Of a DNA stretch of 64,000 nt, positions 42,709 through 52,200 are shown piece by piece. The stretch is from Ruminococcus sp. GTDB lineage: Bacteria > Bacillota > Clostridia > Oscillospirales > Acutalibacteraceae. Within the stretch, counting starts at the first letter, position 1. Each line of letters opens with the position of its first letter. The position numbers were made by a program, and so were the translations under genes. The notes under the pieces are model-generated. The model saw nothing but the letters and a program-made list of their open reading frames with translations, was not told where the DNA came from and ran no database searches. Location of the stretch: positions 62,001-126,000 of the forward strand of contig JALFTC010000014.1 of the NCBI GenBank assembly GCA_022779485.1. Direction: 5' to 3'.

Positions 42709-44007
42709 TTGGACAGAGTAAAAAATAAATCGGACGAAAATATAAATAAAAATATAAATAAAGAAAAAACACCCATCAGCATAATCAGGGTGACAGTAGG
42801 TGCATCAATAGGTGTTTGCGTTCTTGTACTTCTTTGGCTTTTTGTGTACTACACAGGAATTTTTGATGTATCCCCAAGTGGCTTTGAGGTGAATATGAAG
42901 GGTAGCGGTATGGAGATTGTAAGCTATAACGGTGAAGAAAAAAATCTTACAATTCCCGATACTATTAACGGTCACAAGGTGGTTTATATTGGGGAGAAAG
43001 CCTTTTATAAAAATGATACCGTGGAAAAACTTGTGTTGCCCTCAACCGTAAAAGAGGTTGGCAAACAGGCCTTTGCCGATACAAAATCACTTAAAGAGAT
43101 TGAATTTTCCTCAAAATACACCCAATTTGGTGAGAGTACCTTTGAAAATTCCTCTGTTGTAAAGGCAAAGCTACCTACAAGACTGCAAAAAATCAGCGAT
43201 TGTATGTTCAAAAACTGCAAAAGCGTTACAAGTGTATCTTTCCCTGATGACCTAAAGAGCATAGGTGATGAGGCTTTTTCGGGATGTTCCTCCCTGAAAT
43301 CAATGACCATAGGTGACGAGGTCTTAAAAATCGGAAAGGATGCCTTTGCCAACGAGCAAACAGGCTTTACACTAAACAGTATTATCGGCAGTGAAACGGA
43401 AAACTATGCCAGAGATAACGGAATTGAGTATGTCCCCTGTAACTCCTACTACGAGCCTTACACAAAATATAGTTTACACTACGGTAAAAACAGCCTTAAC
43501 ACACAACAGGTGTCAGAGGGCAGGAGAGGAATCCTGTCTTTCTTCCCAAGTGCAACAGGCTACTACCGAATTACCCTTGAGGGCAAGGGTGTAGGCTTTT
43601 TTGTTACAGACGCAATCAAGGATAACCAAATTTGTCCCTTAATAAAGGGTGACGAAAGCGACTTTATCGGCTATTATCAGCAGGGAAAGGAGTACTTTTT
43701 CCCTGTTCGCTCCGACGGATTTGTAAACTATGAGGTTAATGTTGCAAAAACAGACAAGGGCATTGCCGATATGTACAAAAAAGGAGAAAATCTGCTGAAA
43801 GGTAAGGGGAAGTGCAGTCTTGTGGGAGGTTCTTCCCTGTACAAGAACCACAGCACAAATTCGGAAAATGTGGCGCAGGTTAATTCCGATATTATGCTTA
43901 CAAAGGTGCTTGACTACTATGTAGAAGACAGTAAACACATATGGTATCAAATCAACGCCAATGTGGGCGGAGCAGGCAAGCAGGACCTTTGGTTTAGGAG
44001 TAAATAG
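42709..44007 (+). CDS. Membrane-anchored BspA-like leucine-rich repeat protein
   Basis: A 432-residue protein with a TTG start preceded by AGGAG at seven bases. A short Asn/Lys-rich cytoplasmic tail and one membrane helix (about 30-52) are followed by LRR_5-type repeats (about 75-215: EKAFYKNDTVEKLVLPSTV, DEAFSGCSSLKSMTIG). The remaining 200 residues look like one or two beta domains; the last (about 360-432, CSLVGGSSLYKNHSTNSENV...WYQINANVG) may be an SH3-type fold. Unlike the pair at 26.6-28.9 kb it is membrane-anchored rather than secreted. Ligand and role are unknown. A family A repeat begins 20 bases after the stop. Confidence 0.82.
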   Translation: MDRVKNKSDENINKNINKEKTPISIIRVTVGASIGVCVLVLLWLFVYYTGIFDVSPSGFEVNMKGSGMEIVSYNGEEKNLTIPDTINGHKVVYIGEKAFYKNDTVEKLVLPSTVKEVGKQAFADTKSLKEIEFSSKYTQFGESTFENSSVVKAKLPTRLQKISDCMFKNCKSVTSVSFPDDLKSIGDEAFSGCSSLKSMTIGDEVLKIGKDAFANEQTGFTLNSIIGSETENYARDNGIEYVPCNSYYEPYTKYSLHYGKNSLNTQQVSEGRRGILSFFPSATGYYRITLEGKGVGFFVTDAIKDNQICPLIKGDESDFIGYYQQGKEYFFPVRSDGFVNYEVNVAKTDKGIADMYKKGENLLKGKGKCSLVGGSSLYKNHSTNSENVAQVNSDIMLTKVLDYYVEDSKHIWYQINANVGGAGKQDLWFRSK

Positions 44008-44026
44008 GGTTTTCACCACTACCTCC

Positions 44027-44173
44027 GTCATTCCGAGCTTGTCGAGGAATCCCCTTCCTCTATCACTCATTTTGTTAGAGAAATCATACTTTTATATAAC
44101 CTATTGGTGTCGATTAATGCACTACTGCTTTCCTTTCAGATTCTTCGGTCGTTTCACTCCCCTCAGAATGACA
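44027..44173 (+). repeat. Family A dispersed repeat, copy A3 (147 bp)
   Basis: GTCATTCCGAG through CCTCAGAATGACA, same orientation and length as copy A1 and highly similar throughout. An additional isolated end, CCCTCAGAATGACA, follows at 44191-44204. It lies in the 300-base gap between convergent genes. Confidence 0.85.
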
Positions 44174-44226
44174 GGGAGAGAAGTTTCACCCCCTCAGAAT
44201 GACAGGATGAGTGGCATAAGGCGAAA

Positions 44227-44271
44227 AAAATGGTCTGTCGCAAATCTAAGGATTTAGCGATAGACCATTTT
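44227..44271. terminator. Long bidirectional terminator hairpin
   Basis: AAAATGGTCTGTCGCAAATC (44227-44245 region) pairs with GATTTAGCGATAGACCATTTT-type arm ending at 44271. A- and T-rich flanks on both sides suit termination of both convergent genes. Confidence 0.75.
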
Positions 44272-44309
44272 CTCATATTATTTTGTAATTATAATTTTTG
44301 CAAACTTAC

Positions 44310-44891
44310 TCAATTCCTCTTCAGGTCATCCAAGGTCCACTTTGTGCCTGTGTCGTGTTCAATATAGTCAAGGAGCTTGTCGCTGTCGTCAAAATATCTG
44401 TAAAGGTCACTGCATTTTTCCCTTACAAAGCCCTCTCGCATTGAATGCTCCATCATTTCTTCCATACTGTCGTAATATCCGTTGATGTTGTAAACTGCTA
44501 TGGGCTTGTTGTGTCTGCCAAGCTGTTTAAGGGTTACAATCTCAAAAAATTCCTCAAAAGTACCGACACCGCCGGGAACAATGATAAATGCGTCCGCCAT
44601 ATCCTCCATTTTTGCCTTTCTCTCCCGCATTGTATCTGTGGTGAAAAGCTGTGTACATTCTTCAAAAAGTCCCTCAATGCCCTCTTCAACAAAAAATTTC
44701 GGAACAACACCGTAAATTTCTCCGCCGGCTTTCTTCATTCCCCTTGCAGAGGCGCCCATAAGACCCTCTTTTCCTGCACCAAAAACAAGCTGATGATTCC
44801 TTTTGCCCATTTCATAGGCAAATTCCTCAACAGTTTTGATGTAGCTTTCGTTTATTATATTACTGGCTGAGCCAAAAACACAAATTCTCAT
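44310..44891 (-). CDS. LOG-family protein (TIGR00730, putative nucleotide hydrolase)
   Basis: A 193-residue Rossmann-fold protein. It has MRICVFGSAS at the start, FGAGKEGLMGA, the catalytic pair region DTMRERKAKM, and the defining PGGVGTFEEFFEI. Homologues (LOG/YvdD) release cytokinin-like bases from nucleoside 5'-monophosphates or act as AMP/nucleotide phosphoribohydrolases; the bacterial role is probably nucleotide salvage or homeostasis. AGAGG precedes the ATG. It is divergently oriented from the Ntn-hydrolase-like gene, with 140 bases between. Confidence 0.92.
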   Translation of the reverse strand: MRICVFGSASNIINESYIKTVEEFAYEMGKRNHQLVFGAGKEGLMGASARGMKKAGGEIYGVVPKFFVEEGIEGLFEECTQLFTTDTMRERKAKMEDMADAFIIVPGGVGTFEEFFEIVTLKQLGRHNKPIAVYNINGYYDSMEEMMEHSMREGFVREKCSDLYRYFDDSDKLLDYIEHDTGTKWTLDDLKRN

Positions 44892-44969
44892 ATTAATACC
44901 TCTTTTTATATATCTTTTTTCTGAATATATTATATATTATATTTTAACTTTTATCAATAAATAACCGTG

Positions 44970-44998
44970 TTGTAAATGAGATTTTATAGTAGTATAAT
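44970..44998 (+). promoter_or_regulatory. Sigma-A promoter for the Ntn-hydrolase-like gene
   Basis: TTGTAA (44970-44975), 17-base spacer, TATAAT (44993-44998), 33 bases before the start codon. Confidence 0.6.
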
Positions 44999-45031
44999 TT
45001 ATTTACAGTCTTTTTAATAAGGTGAAAGGTT

Positions 45032-45634
45032 ATGTCATACATTTGTTTAATAGGAAATGAATACGGTATTGTTGCCTCCTCGGATTCAAGAGAAACAATG
45101 GGTGAGGGAAAATATTTTGACAACCGACAAAAGGTATTTTGCGACAAAAAGCAAGGACTTATTTGGGCTTGTTGCGGAATTACCAAGCATTTGGGCAAGG
45201 ATTATCTTCGTCTTGTGGAATTTATTATGAGGGACAGCAAAACGACCTTTGACCAAAAGCTTGATTACCTTGAAAAGAGTATTTGCAAGGTTACTTTGGA
45301 GGCTGTTGAAACCTTGGGCAGAAAAAGTGCTATGGATATTCTTGTGGGCAAGGTGGATAAACGCACAATGATGATAAGAATGAACTTTGCTATGGGCAAT
45401 ATGGACAGAAAGGTGTTTTTCTCCCCCTTAGCATTGGAGGGAGGGTGCGGAAAATTTCTGTGTCCTAAGATGAAACTAAGTGAATACAAAGGTCTTTTAG
45501 TGCCCGACCTAAAGAAATATGCTCATAATCGTGTTGAAAGCGTAATATATAAAGATAGAGAATTGTCAGCAAATTGCCCTACAAGAGAAAATTCCATTGG
45601 CGGAAGAGTGCTTTGTGAGTGTATAAAAAGGTAA
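45032..45634 (+). CDS. Proteasome-like Ntn-hydrolase candidate, 200 aa
   Basis: Not a family with a name I can give. The first 36 residues follow the proteasome beta-subunit pattern: a short strand after Met-Ser-Tyr, GIVASSDSR, then DNRQKVF. If Met1 is removed, Ser becomes residue 1, Asp18 becomes 17 and Lys34 becomes 33, which is exactly the Thr1/Asp17/Lys33 catalytic spacing of proteasomes, HslV and Anbu. Later parts fit the fold loosely: WACCGI (about 45-50), LALEGGCGKF (about 134-142) and an end RENSIGGRVLCECIK resembling the RDxxSGG strand, although the Ser of that motif is shifted. AAGGTGAAAGG precedes the ATG. It is a single gene with its own promoter and no unfoldase nearby. Self-compartmentalised protease or another amidase are both open. 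Confidence 0.6.
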   Translation: MSYICLIGNEYGIVASSDSRETMGEGKYFDNRQKVFCDKKQGLIWACCGITKHLGKDYLRLVEFIMRDSKTTFDQKLDYLEKSICKVTLEAVETLGRKSAMDILVGKVDKRTMMIRMNFAMGNMDRKVFFSPLALEGGCGKFLCPKMKLSEYKGLLVPDLKKYAHNRVESVIYKDRELSANCPTRENSIGGRVLCECIKR

Positions 45635-45731
45635 ATTTAGGTAATTTAATCCCGTATTAAAGAATTGTTAATAATTTGTTCATAAAAATTTATGCTTTTT
45701 TAATAGTTTTTTCAAAATAAAGTTATGTAAA

Positions 45732-45747
45732 TTGAGAATAGTTTATT
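45732..45747. promoter_or_regulatory. Direct-repeat box 1 upstream of the pullulanase
   Basis: TTGAGAATAGTTTATT, containing the palindrome AGAATA-GTT-TATTCT with the following base pair. A second copy lies 58 bases downstream. It is upstream of a TATAAT at 45762, a position suited to an activator or repressor. Confidence 0.45.
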
Positions 45748-45761
45748 CTTCGGCAATTTGT

Positions 45762-45767
45762 TATAAT
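45762..45767 (+). promoter_or_regulatory. Candidate extended -10 for the pullulanase gene
   Basis: TATAAT preceded by TGT (TGNTATAAT), between the two direct-repeat boxes. There is no clear -35. Confidence 0.4.
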
Positions 45768-45789
45768 CAATTATGGTTAGTCTGATAGA

Positions 45790-45805
45790 TTGAGAATAGA
45801 TTATT
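45790..45805. promoter_or_regulatory. Direct-repeat box 2 upstream of the pullulanase
   Basis: TTGAGAATAGATTATT, 15 of 16 identical to box 1 and same orientation, in the untranslated leader just before the AGAGGG ribosome site. Confidence 0.45.
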
Positions 45806-45827
45806 TTTAGAAAGAGGGTTCTTATTT

Positions 45828-48800
45828 ATGAGAAAAATATGTAAACCGTTATCAATGCTGTTGGCGCTTGTTTTGCTTGCAACAACTGCAACATTCTCAG
45901 TTCTTTCTGCAACAAATGATTACAATTCGAGTGGGGCTGATATTGAAGTGGAAGCGACATCTGCATACACAAATTCCGGCGAAAGCTACAACACATACAG
46001 CGGAAACGACCTTGGTGCGGTTTATTCCAAGGACTCCACAACATTTAAGGTTTGGGCTCCGTCTGCTACAAAGGTACAGTTAAAGCTGTACAACACAGGT
46101 TCCGACAGCGAAAGCGGAGCCGGTGTAATCGGTACATACGATATGTCCAAGGACAGTACAAACGGTGTTTGGTCAATTACTAAGAGCGGTGACCTTAACG
46201 GTAAGTATTACACCTATCTTGTCACCGTTAACGGTACAACAAAGGAAACTCGTGATGTATATGCCAATGCTGCCGGTGTAAACGGTAGGCGTTCAATGGT
46301 TATTGACCTTAGCAGTACCAATCCTGACGGCTGGTCAAACGACAGGCATATTCTCTTTGACAATGCACCGGAGGCTGCAGTTTGGGAGGTTTCTGTAAGG
46401 GACTTTTCCATTGACAGTACATCAGGTGTGGACGCTGACAAGCGTGGTAAATATATGGCATTTACACAGCACGGAACAACCCTCAACGGTGCCGGTGTTC
46501 TCAAGACAGGTATAGATTACCTTATTGAAAACAATATTAACTGTGTTCAGATTATGCCAATGTATGACTTTGGCTCTGTTGACGAAACAAAGGGCGGACA
46601 AAACTGGGGATATGACCCAATGAACTACAATGTTCCCGAGGGTTCATTCTCCTCAAACCCATATGACGGTGCTGTTAGAATCAAAGAGCTTAAATCTATG
46701 ATTAAGGCACTTCACGATGCAGGAATTTCCGTAATTATGGATGTTGTTTACAACCATACCTACAACACAAGCGACTCTGCATTTGAAAACACTGTTCCCG
46801 GCTACTATTACAGAATGAACGGAAGTACATTCCTTAACGGCTCAGGCTGCGGAAATGTTACAGCATCTGACAAAACAATGTACAGAAAGTATATGATTGA
46901 TTCTGTAAAATACTGGGCAAACGAGTACCATATTGACGGTTTCCGTTTTGACCTTATGGGTTGTCACGACTATACAACAATGAACAAAATCCGTACAGAG
47001 CTTGACAAGATTGACAAGCGAATCATTATGTACGGTGAGCCTTGGATGGCTGACTGGGGCTCAAACGGTATTGCAAATTCCTCTGCTGCTGTTATGGATA
47101 ATGCAAGCAAGCTAAATCCAAGAGTAGGATGCTTTAACGATAAGATGAGAAATGCCCTGAAGGGTGGCACAAGCGACAAATCATCAGGCTTTATTCAGGG
47201 TTCAACCTCAAGCACAGCAGATGTTAAAGCCGGTTGTATGGCTCATACATCATCACTTCTTGGTAAGTGGTCACAAGCTCCAAGCCAGACAGTAACCTAC
47301 AACTCCTGTCACGATAACCTTACCCTTTGGGATAAGATTTTGTATTCACAGGGAAGCACAGATTACAACGGCTCCAACGGAACATTCCTTGCAATGAACA
47401 AACTTTCTGCGGCTCTTGTTCTCACTTCACAGGGAGTTGCCTTTACACAGGCAGGTGAAGAATTTGCAAGAACCAAAAGAGGTGACGAGAACTCCTACAA
47501 CACAGGTGACGCTGTAAACAAAATTGACTGGACACGAATTTCACAGTATTCAAGCCTTAGGGAATACTACAAGGGTCTTAGATTAATCAGACAGGTTTAC
47601 AGTCCGTTTACAGACGGAACAAACACATCTGTCGGACAGTCATACTTTACAGGCTCAAACTCCGTAATTGCATACACAATGCAAAACAAAACTGCAAACG
47701 CCGCTAACGAGTGGGGAACAGTTGCTGTTATTGCAAACAACAGCGCCTCTACTCAGTCTGTAACACTAAAGGCAAGTACAACACTTCCAACCTCTTGGGC
47801 AACAATAGTTAACGGTTCAAGTGCAGGTCTTAAGAACTTGGGTACTGTAACAGGCACAACCATCTCTGTTCCGGGAAGAACAGCAATGGTGCTTGTTGAC
47901 TTGGCGTCCTTTAACGAAAAGAATATTCAGGGACCATCTACAACTGTTCCAACTACTTCTACACCGGCTAACGGAACTGTTACTTGGAATACAACAAAAA
48001 TCAAGGGCTTTGCTGACGGCGTAGCATACGAGGATTTGGCAGGTTCAACATCAAGAATTACAAAGACAGTTGTTCCTGAGGACGGATACGAGATTGCATA
48101 TGTAAAGATTGTTACAGGCGGTGCAGATGTCACATCAACTGCATACAATTCTGCAACAGGTACAATCGACTTTACCCGCAACGGCAACGCAGAGATTACA
48201 TTAATTGCAACAAAAATTCCATCAACTCACCTTTACGGAGATGCTAACGAGGACGGACTAATCAATGTTAGAGATGTAACAACTATCCAAAAGTATATTT
48301 GCAATCCTAACGACTCCTTAAGTGATGTTGGAAAGAAAGCGGCAAATGTTAACGGTGACGAGGGAATAGATGTTCAGGACGCAACTGTTCTGCAAAAGTA
48401 TGTTTCAAAGTACATCACTTCACTCCCTGTTGGCGGCTCTTTCTCTGATGAAAAACCAACATTTACAATTCCTACAGAAACAACAACTTCTACAACAGCT
48501 ACCGTACCTACAAGCACACAAACATCACCCACAAATCCTTCCGGTTCAATTACAGTCAACTTTGTATCAAATGTTGACAATGGTAAAGAAAGATGGGCTG
48601 CATACTGTTGGACAGACACAAACAATATGTGGTTTGATGTAGTTAACGGACAGGTTACTGTTCCAAGCAGTATGGAGAATATTATCTTTGTAAGATTTGA
48701 CGGCACCTCCACAGAGAATAAGTGGGATGAAGAGGGTGCAACAGTTAAATATGTTTGGAATCAAACTGACGACTTATTCCTCGGCTCGGGTTCAACCTAC

Positions 48801-48857
48801 ACAGTTACCGGCTGGGGCGACGGCTGGGGAGCACCCCTTGAAGGTTCTTGGTCATAA
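45828..48857 (+). CDS. Secreted type I pullulanase (GH13) with internal dockerin
   Basis: A 1009-residue exported starch-debranching enzyme. Signal peptide about 1-28; a CBM48-like domain about 60-140 (DSTTFKVWAPSATKVQLKLY); GH13 barrel about 170-620 with the pullulanase motif NWGYDP near 259. Catalytic residues are read as Asp375 (GFRFDLMG), Glu404 (YGEPW) and Asp496 (SCHDN). A beta C-terminal domain follows, then a dockerin at about 804-862 with two calcium-loop segments (GDANEDGLINVRDV, VNGDEGIDVQDA). After a Thr-rich linker, a last module (about 905-1009, Trp-rich) resembles a starch-binding domain. The dockerin implies docking onto a cohesin scaffold, as in amylosomes; no cohesin is encoded here. 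Confidence 0.93.
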   Translation: MRKICKPLSMLLALVLLATTATFSVLSATNDYNSSGADIEVEATSAYTNSGESYNTYSGNDLGAVYSKDSTTFKVWAPSATKVQLKLYNTGSDSESGAGVIGTYDMSKDSTNGVWSITKSGDLNGKYYTYLVTVNGTTKETRDVYANAAGVNGRRSMVIDLSSTNPDGWSNDRHILFDNAPEAAVWEVSVRDFSIDSTSGVDADKRGKYMAFTQHGTTLNGAGVLKTGIDYLIENNINCVQIMPMYDFGSVDETKGGQNWGYDPMNYNVPEGSFSSNPYDGAVRIKELKSMIKALHDAGISVIMDVVYNHTYNTSDSAFENTVPGYYYRMNGSTFLNGSGCGNVTASDKTMYRKYMIDSVKYWANEYHIDGFRFDLMGCHDYTTMNKIRTELDKIDKRIIMYGEPWMADWGSNGIANSSAAVMDNASKLNPRVGCFNDKMRNALKGGTSDKSSGFIQGSTSSTADVKAGCMAHTSSLLGKWSQAPSQTVTYNSCHDNLTLWDKILYSQGSTDYNGSNGTFLAMNKLSAALVLTSQGVAFTQAGEEFARTKRGDENSYNTGDAVNKIDWTRISQYSSLREYYKGLRLIRQVYSPFTDGTNTSVGQSYFTGSNSVIAYTMQNKTANAANEWGTVAVIANNSASTQSVTLKASTTLPTSWATIVNGSSAGLKNLGTVTGTTISVPGRTAMVLVDLASFNEKNIQGPSTTVPTTSTPANGTVTWNTTKIKGFADGVAYEDLAGSTSRITKTVVPEDGYEIAYVKIVTGGADVTSTAYNSATGTIDFTRNGNAEITLIATKIPSTHLYGDANEDGLINVRDVTTIQKYICNPNDSLSDVGKKAANVNGDEGIDVQDATVLQKYVSKYITSLPVGGSFSDEKPTFTIPTETTTSTTATVPTSTQTSPTNPSGSITVNFVSNVDNGKERWAAYCWTDTNNMWFDVVNGQVTVPSSMENIIFVRFDGTSTENKWDEEGATVKYVWNQTDDLFLGSGSTYTVTGWGDGWGAPLEGSWS

Positions 48858-48902
48858 CAGGCTGATTTCGCAGAAAATTGAAATAGAAAAATAATAAAAT
48901 TT

Positions 48903-48932
48903 GGGCGTACCCATATGGGTGCGTCCTTTTTT
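48903..48932 (+). terminator. Terminator after the pullulanase gene
   Basis: A 10-bp stem, GGGCGTACCC / GGGTGCGTCC, with two G-U pairs and an ATAT loop, followed by six T residues. Beyond it the 408-base gap to the adhesin gene holds an eroded family A fragment and AT-rich promoter DNA. Confidence 0.82.
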
Positions 48933-48978
48933 GCATATAGTTTTCTCTGCAATTCCGAGGATACCCTCTCATTCTGCC

Positions 48979-49021
48979 ATTTCCGGCTTGTCGAGGACTA
49001 CCTCGCCTATATTTCCACCAC
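48979..49021 (+). repeat. Eroded family A repeat fragment
   Basis: CATTTCCGGCTTGTCGAGGA followed by CCTCGCCTATA, matching the left third of copy A1 (GAGCTTGTCGAGGAATCCCC...GCCTATACCAC) with several changes. No right end is found. Confidence 0.5.
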
Positions 49022-49149
49022 ATTTTTTTGTATAAGTTTTATAAAAATAACCATTTTACTTGTGAAGTATTTATTTTCGTTGCAAATATGAACAAAATAT
49101 TAACAAAATATTAACATAAAGTTTGGCTATGATTACCATTTATTTCTAT

Positions 49150-49177
49150 TTGTACTTATGATAGACTTAATTACAAT
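49150..49177 (+). promoter_or_regulatory. Candidate promoter for the pilus locus
   Basis: TTGTAC (49150-49155), 16-base spacer, TACAAT (49172-49177), 88 bases before the adhesin start. Upstream, ACAAAATATTA is repeated twice in tandem (about 49090-49112), which could be a regulator site. Confidence 0.4.
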
Positions 49178-49265
49178 GTTTTATTTATATACTATTAACA
49201 ATTTAATAGTACATATTTAATATAAGAACATATAACAAAACAAAATTTTAGGAAGGAGAACAATT

Positions 49266-52200
49266 TTGAAAAAAGGTAAGTTGACAAAATTAATGGCAAG
49301 GACATCAACTGCTGTTATTTTGGCATTTATGACTGCTATATCCAGCATTTCTGTTATTGCTGTAAATACAGAAAATGCGGATACCGGCGCTAATTCAGAC
49401 TTAGTAGAATCCGGTGCACAACTTCCACAGGATTGTGATTACCATCTTATAGGTGATTTCAACAACTGGGCAAAGAGTGACCCCGACTGGAAACTGACAA
49501 GCAATGACGGCAACTGCTATACCGGCACTTTTACGCTTACCGGTTCCGAAACTAATTACCAGTTCAAGGTTTATAACAGTGACGGTAACGACTACTCTGC
49601 CAATGGTTATTACTTTAAGGATAGCGCTACTGTGGCAACAGCACTTAGCACTTCAAACAAAAATAATGACCAAATCCAGTGTATTGCTACCTCAGGTTCA
49701 ATTACCCTTAATGTAAAGCTCTACTGTGAGTACAGCGGTGACAGCCGTCTTGAAATCACACAGAGAATATCAGGAAACGGTGGGGTTGCTGAAATTACCA
49801 AGGGAAACACCGCAGATTCCGAAGTGCACAATGCAAATATTGGCATTGAAAACCAAACAAGCGGTACTGAGATTATTTCTGTAAACGGTTCGTTCTATGA
49901 CTACTATATGGACGAGGAAATAAGGAATAACGGACGCTGGCGCAGTAGTCTGACAGGCTATTACAGGTCTGTTGAAAACGGCAACGAGGCTGCCGCCCGT
50001 GAGCCTTTTGAATGCTTTAACAAGGCTTTGGGTGCGTATAGCTTACAGAACAGTAACTGGAAATATCCTCTTTATTTCGGTGACTTTAACGGTCAGTCAA
50101 ACGGTTACATAGGCAGAGGTGACAGCTCTCTTCAAAAATTTAAGATTAGACCAAACAACTCAATGGCAACATTATCCACAGTCAACGGCTCTGTTTCTGC
50201 TCTTGTTGACACCACCCTTAACAGTGACGGTATGCTTACTGCAAACGGAGTTACTCTCCCTTACTTTGATGCGGACTGGCTTACAAAAAACGGATACGGC
50301 ACAGTCATTAACTCGCCTTTCCCAATGAGGAAGTCCCAGACTGCAAAGGGCAACGACTACTTTGAGTTTGACAGTAACAACGGTAAGGATAACTGCTACT
50401 TTAGCGGTTACTCCACAAACCAGTACACAATGAACTATGCCTACAACAAAAACAAGGTTAAGGACGCACTAAGCGGATTTTCAAGTGACGGTGACGGATA
50501 CGGATTTTTCCCATTTGACCGTTCAACCGAGCATAGCGGAAATGCCTATGACTTTGGCTTTGGTATGCGACTTGACATTGACTTTACCCTTGGTGAAAAC
50601 GGCACAATCGGCAGTGGCGCAAATAAAGAGAATACACAGTTCACCTTCTCCGGTGACGACGACCTTTGGGTATATCTTGACGGAGTACTTGTCCTTGATA
50701 TGGGCGGTGACCACAAAAAGTCCAATGGATTAATTGACTTTGCCAAAAGGAAGTCATATGTAAACAAAATAGACACTTCCTACAAGGAAGATAAAGAAAA
50801 CGCTTTGAATTATGTTGAAGACACAATTGTTTCAGGCTACGAATATTCAGCAGAGTTCCCACAGCTTTTTGCAAACAATGCAAACACAACAAGCACCTAT
50901 GCTTTGGGTACTTCAAAATTTGACAATAAGAACCCTAATGTAAAGCATACTCTTACAGTTTTCTATATGGAAAGAGGTATGATTGAGTCAAACCTTAGTG
51001 TTGGCTTTAACTTTGTTCCTGCAAAGGACTCCCTAAAGGTAACTAAAACCGTTGACGCATCGAAAGTTAACCCTCTCCTTGCTGACAAGGTTGAGAATTT
51101 AGATTCCTTTGGCTATGCAGTAAAGAACGCACCTGCTTTGGACGGTGTTCCTACAGATATTTCAAACAAAAACTATACCTTCAACGACAGCACAGACGAA
51201 CACAGCTACTATGCTGTTACAGACGGTAAGTCATTCTCCTTGGCAAACGGCGACAGTGCTGTTTTCAGCGAACAGTTTGTTCCCGGTTCGTATATTCAGG
51301 TTACCGAGAATGACTCTCCAAAGGATACAATTGTTACATTAAACCAAGACAGACTGCTTTTCTTTGACCCGTCAGGATGTACATGGTTCGGTGACAGCGG
51401 TGCTGTTCCTGCAATAGCACAGAATTATGACGGTAAAACACCTTCTAATTACAGTTTGATGTCATCCTATAAGGTTGACGGAAAAACATATTACTACTAC
51501 CCAATTTCCGACACCACAACTACATTTACCATAGCAAGAAAAACTGCAACCGGCATATACAACAGGTTTAAGTTTTATGTGGCTGATGATAACGGAAAAC
51601 TAACAAGTAACTATATTACAGCCGGCAGTGTGTGGAACGGAGATACCGAGGGACAAAATACCTGCCCGGAGTATTCTTCCTCTGACACAAAGGGCACTAC
51701 ATACACAAAGTTTACTAACACCTACCCGGACACAACACAAAGTGTGATTAAGACAAGCAACAGAAGTAAAATTGCTTACAGTCCTTCTTGGAGTCTTTAC
51801 GACATTTCAAAGGACTCCGAAGCAACCACTGACAATCCTATATTTTCAGGCGTTAGCGAAACTGCATCTTTCCAATATTTCAACTCGGCTAAGGACAAAA
51901 TGCTTTCTACACATATGCTGTTGTCATATGTAAACACAGTACTTACAAAAAATATTACCGTTAAAAAAACAGTTGTTGATAAGGATAATAATAATCTTTC
52001 CGATGACGATACAGAATTTACTGTAAAGCTACTTGTTGACCTTGATAACGACGGTACATACGAGGACTACGGATTAACAGGAACAATCAGTCAAAATAAT
52101 CCTTATGTATTCAGGGGTATTCCACAGGGTGTTGACTATCAGATTGTTGAGGAAGATTCATACGGATACACCAACTTAACGGATGTAATTGAAGGAACTC

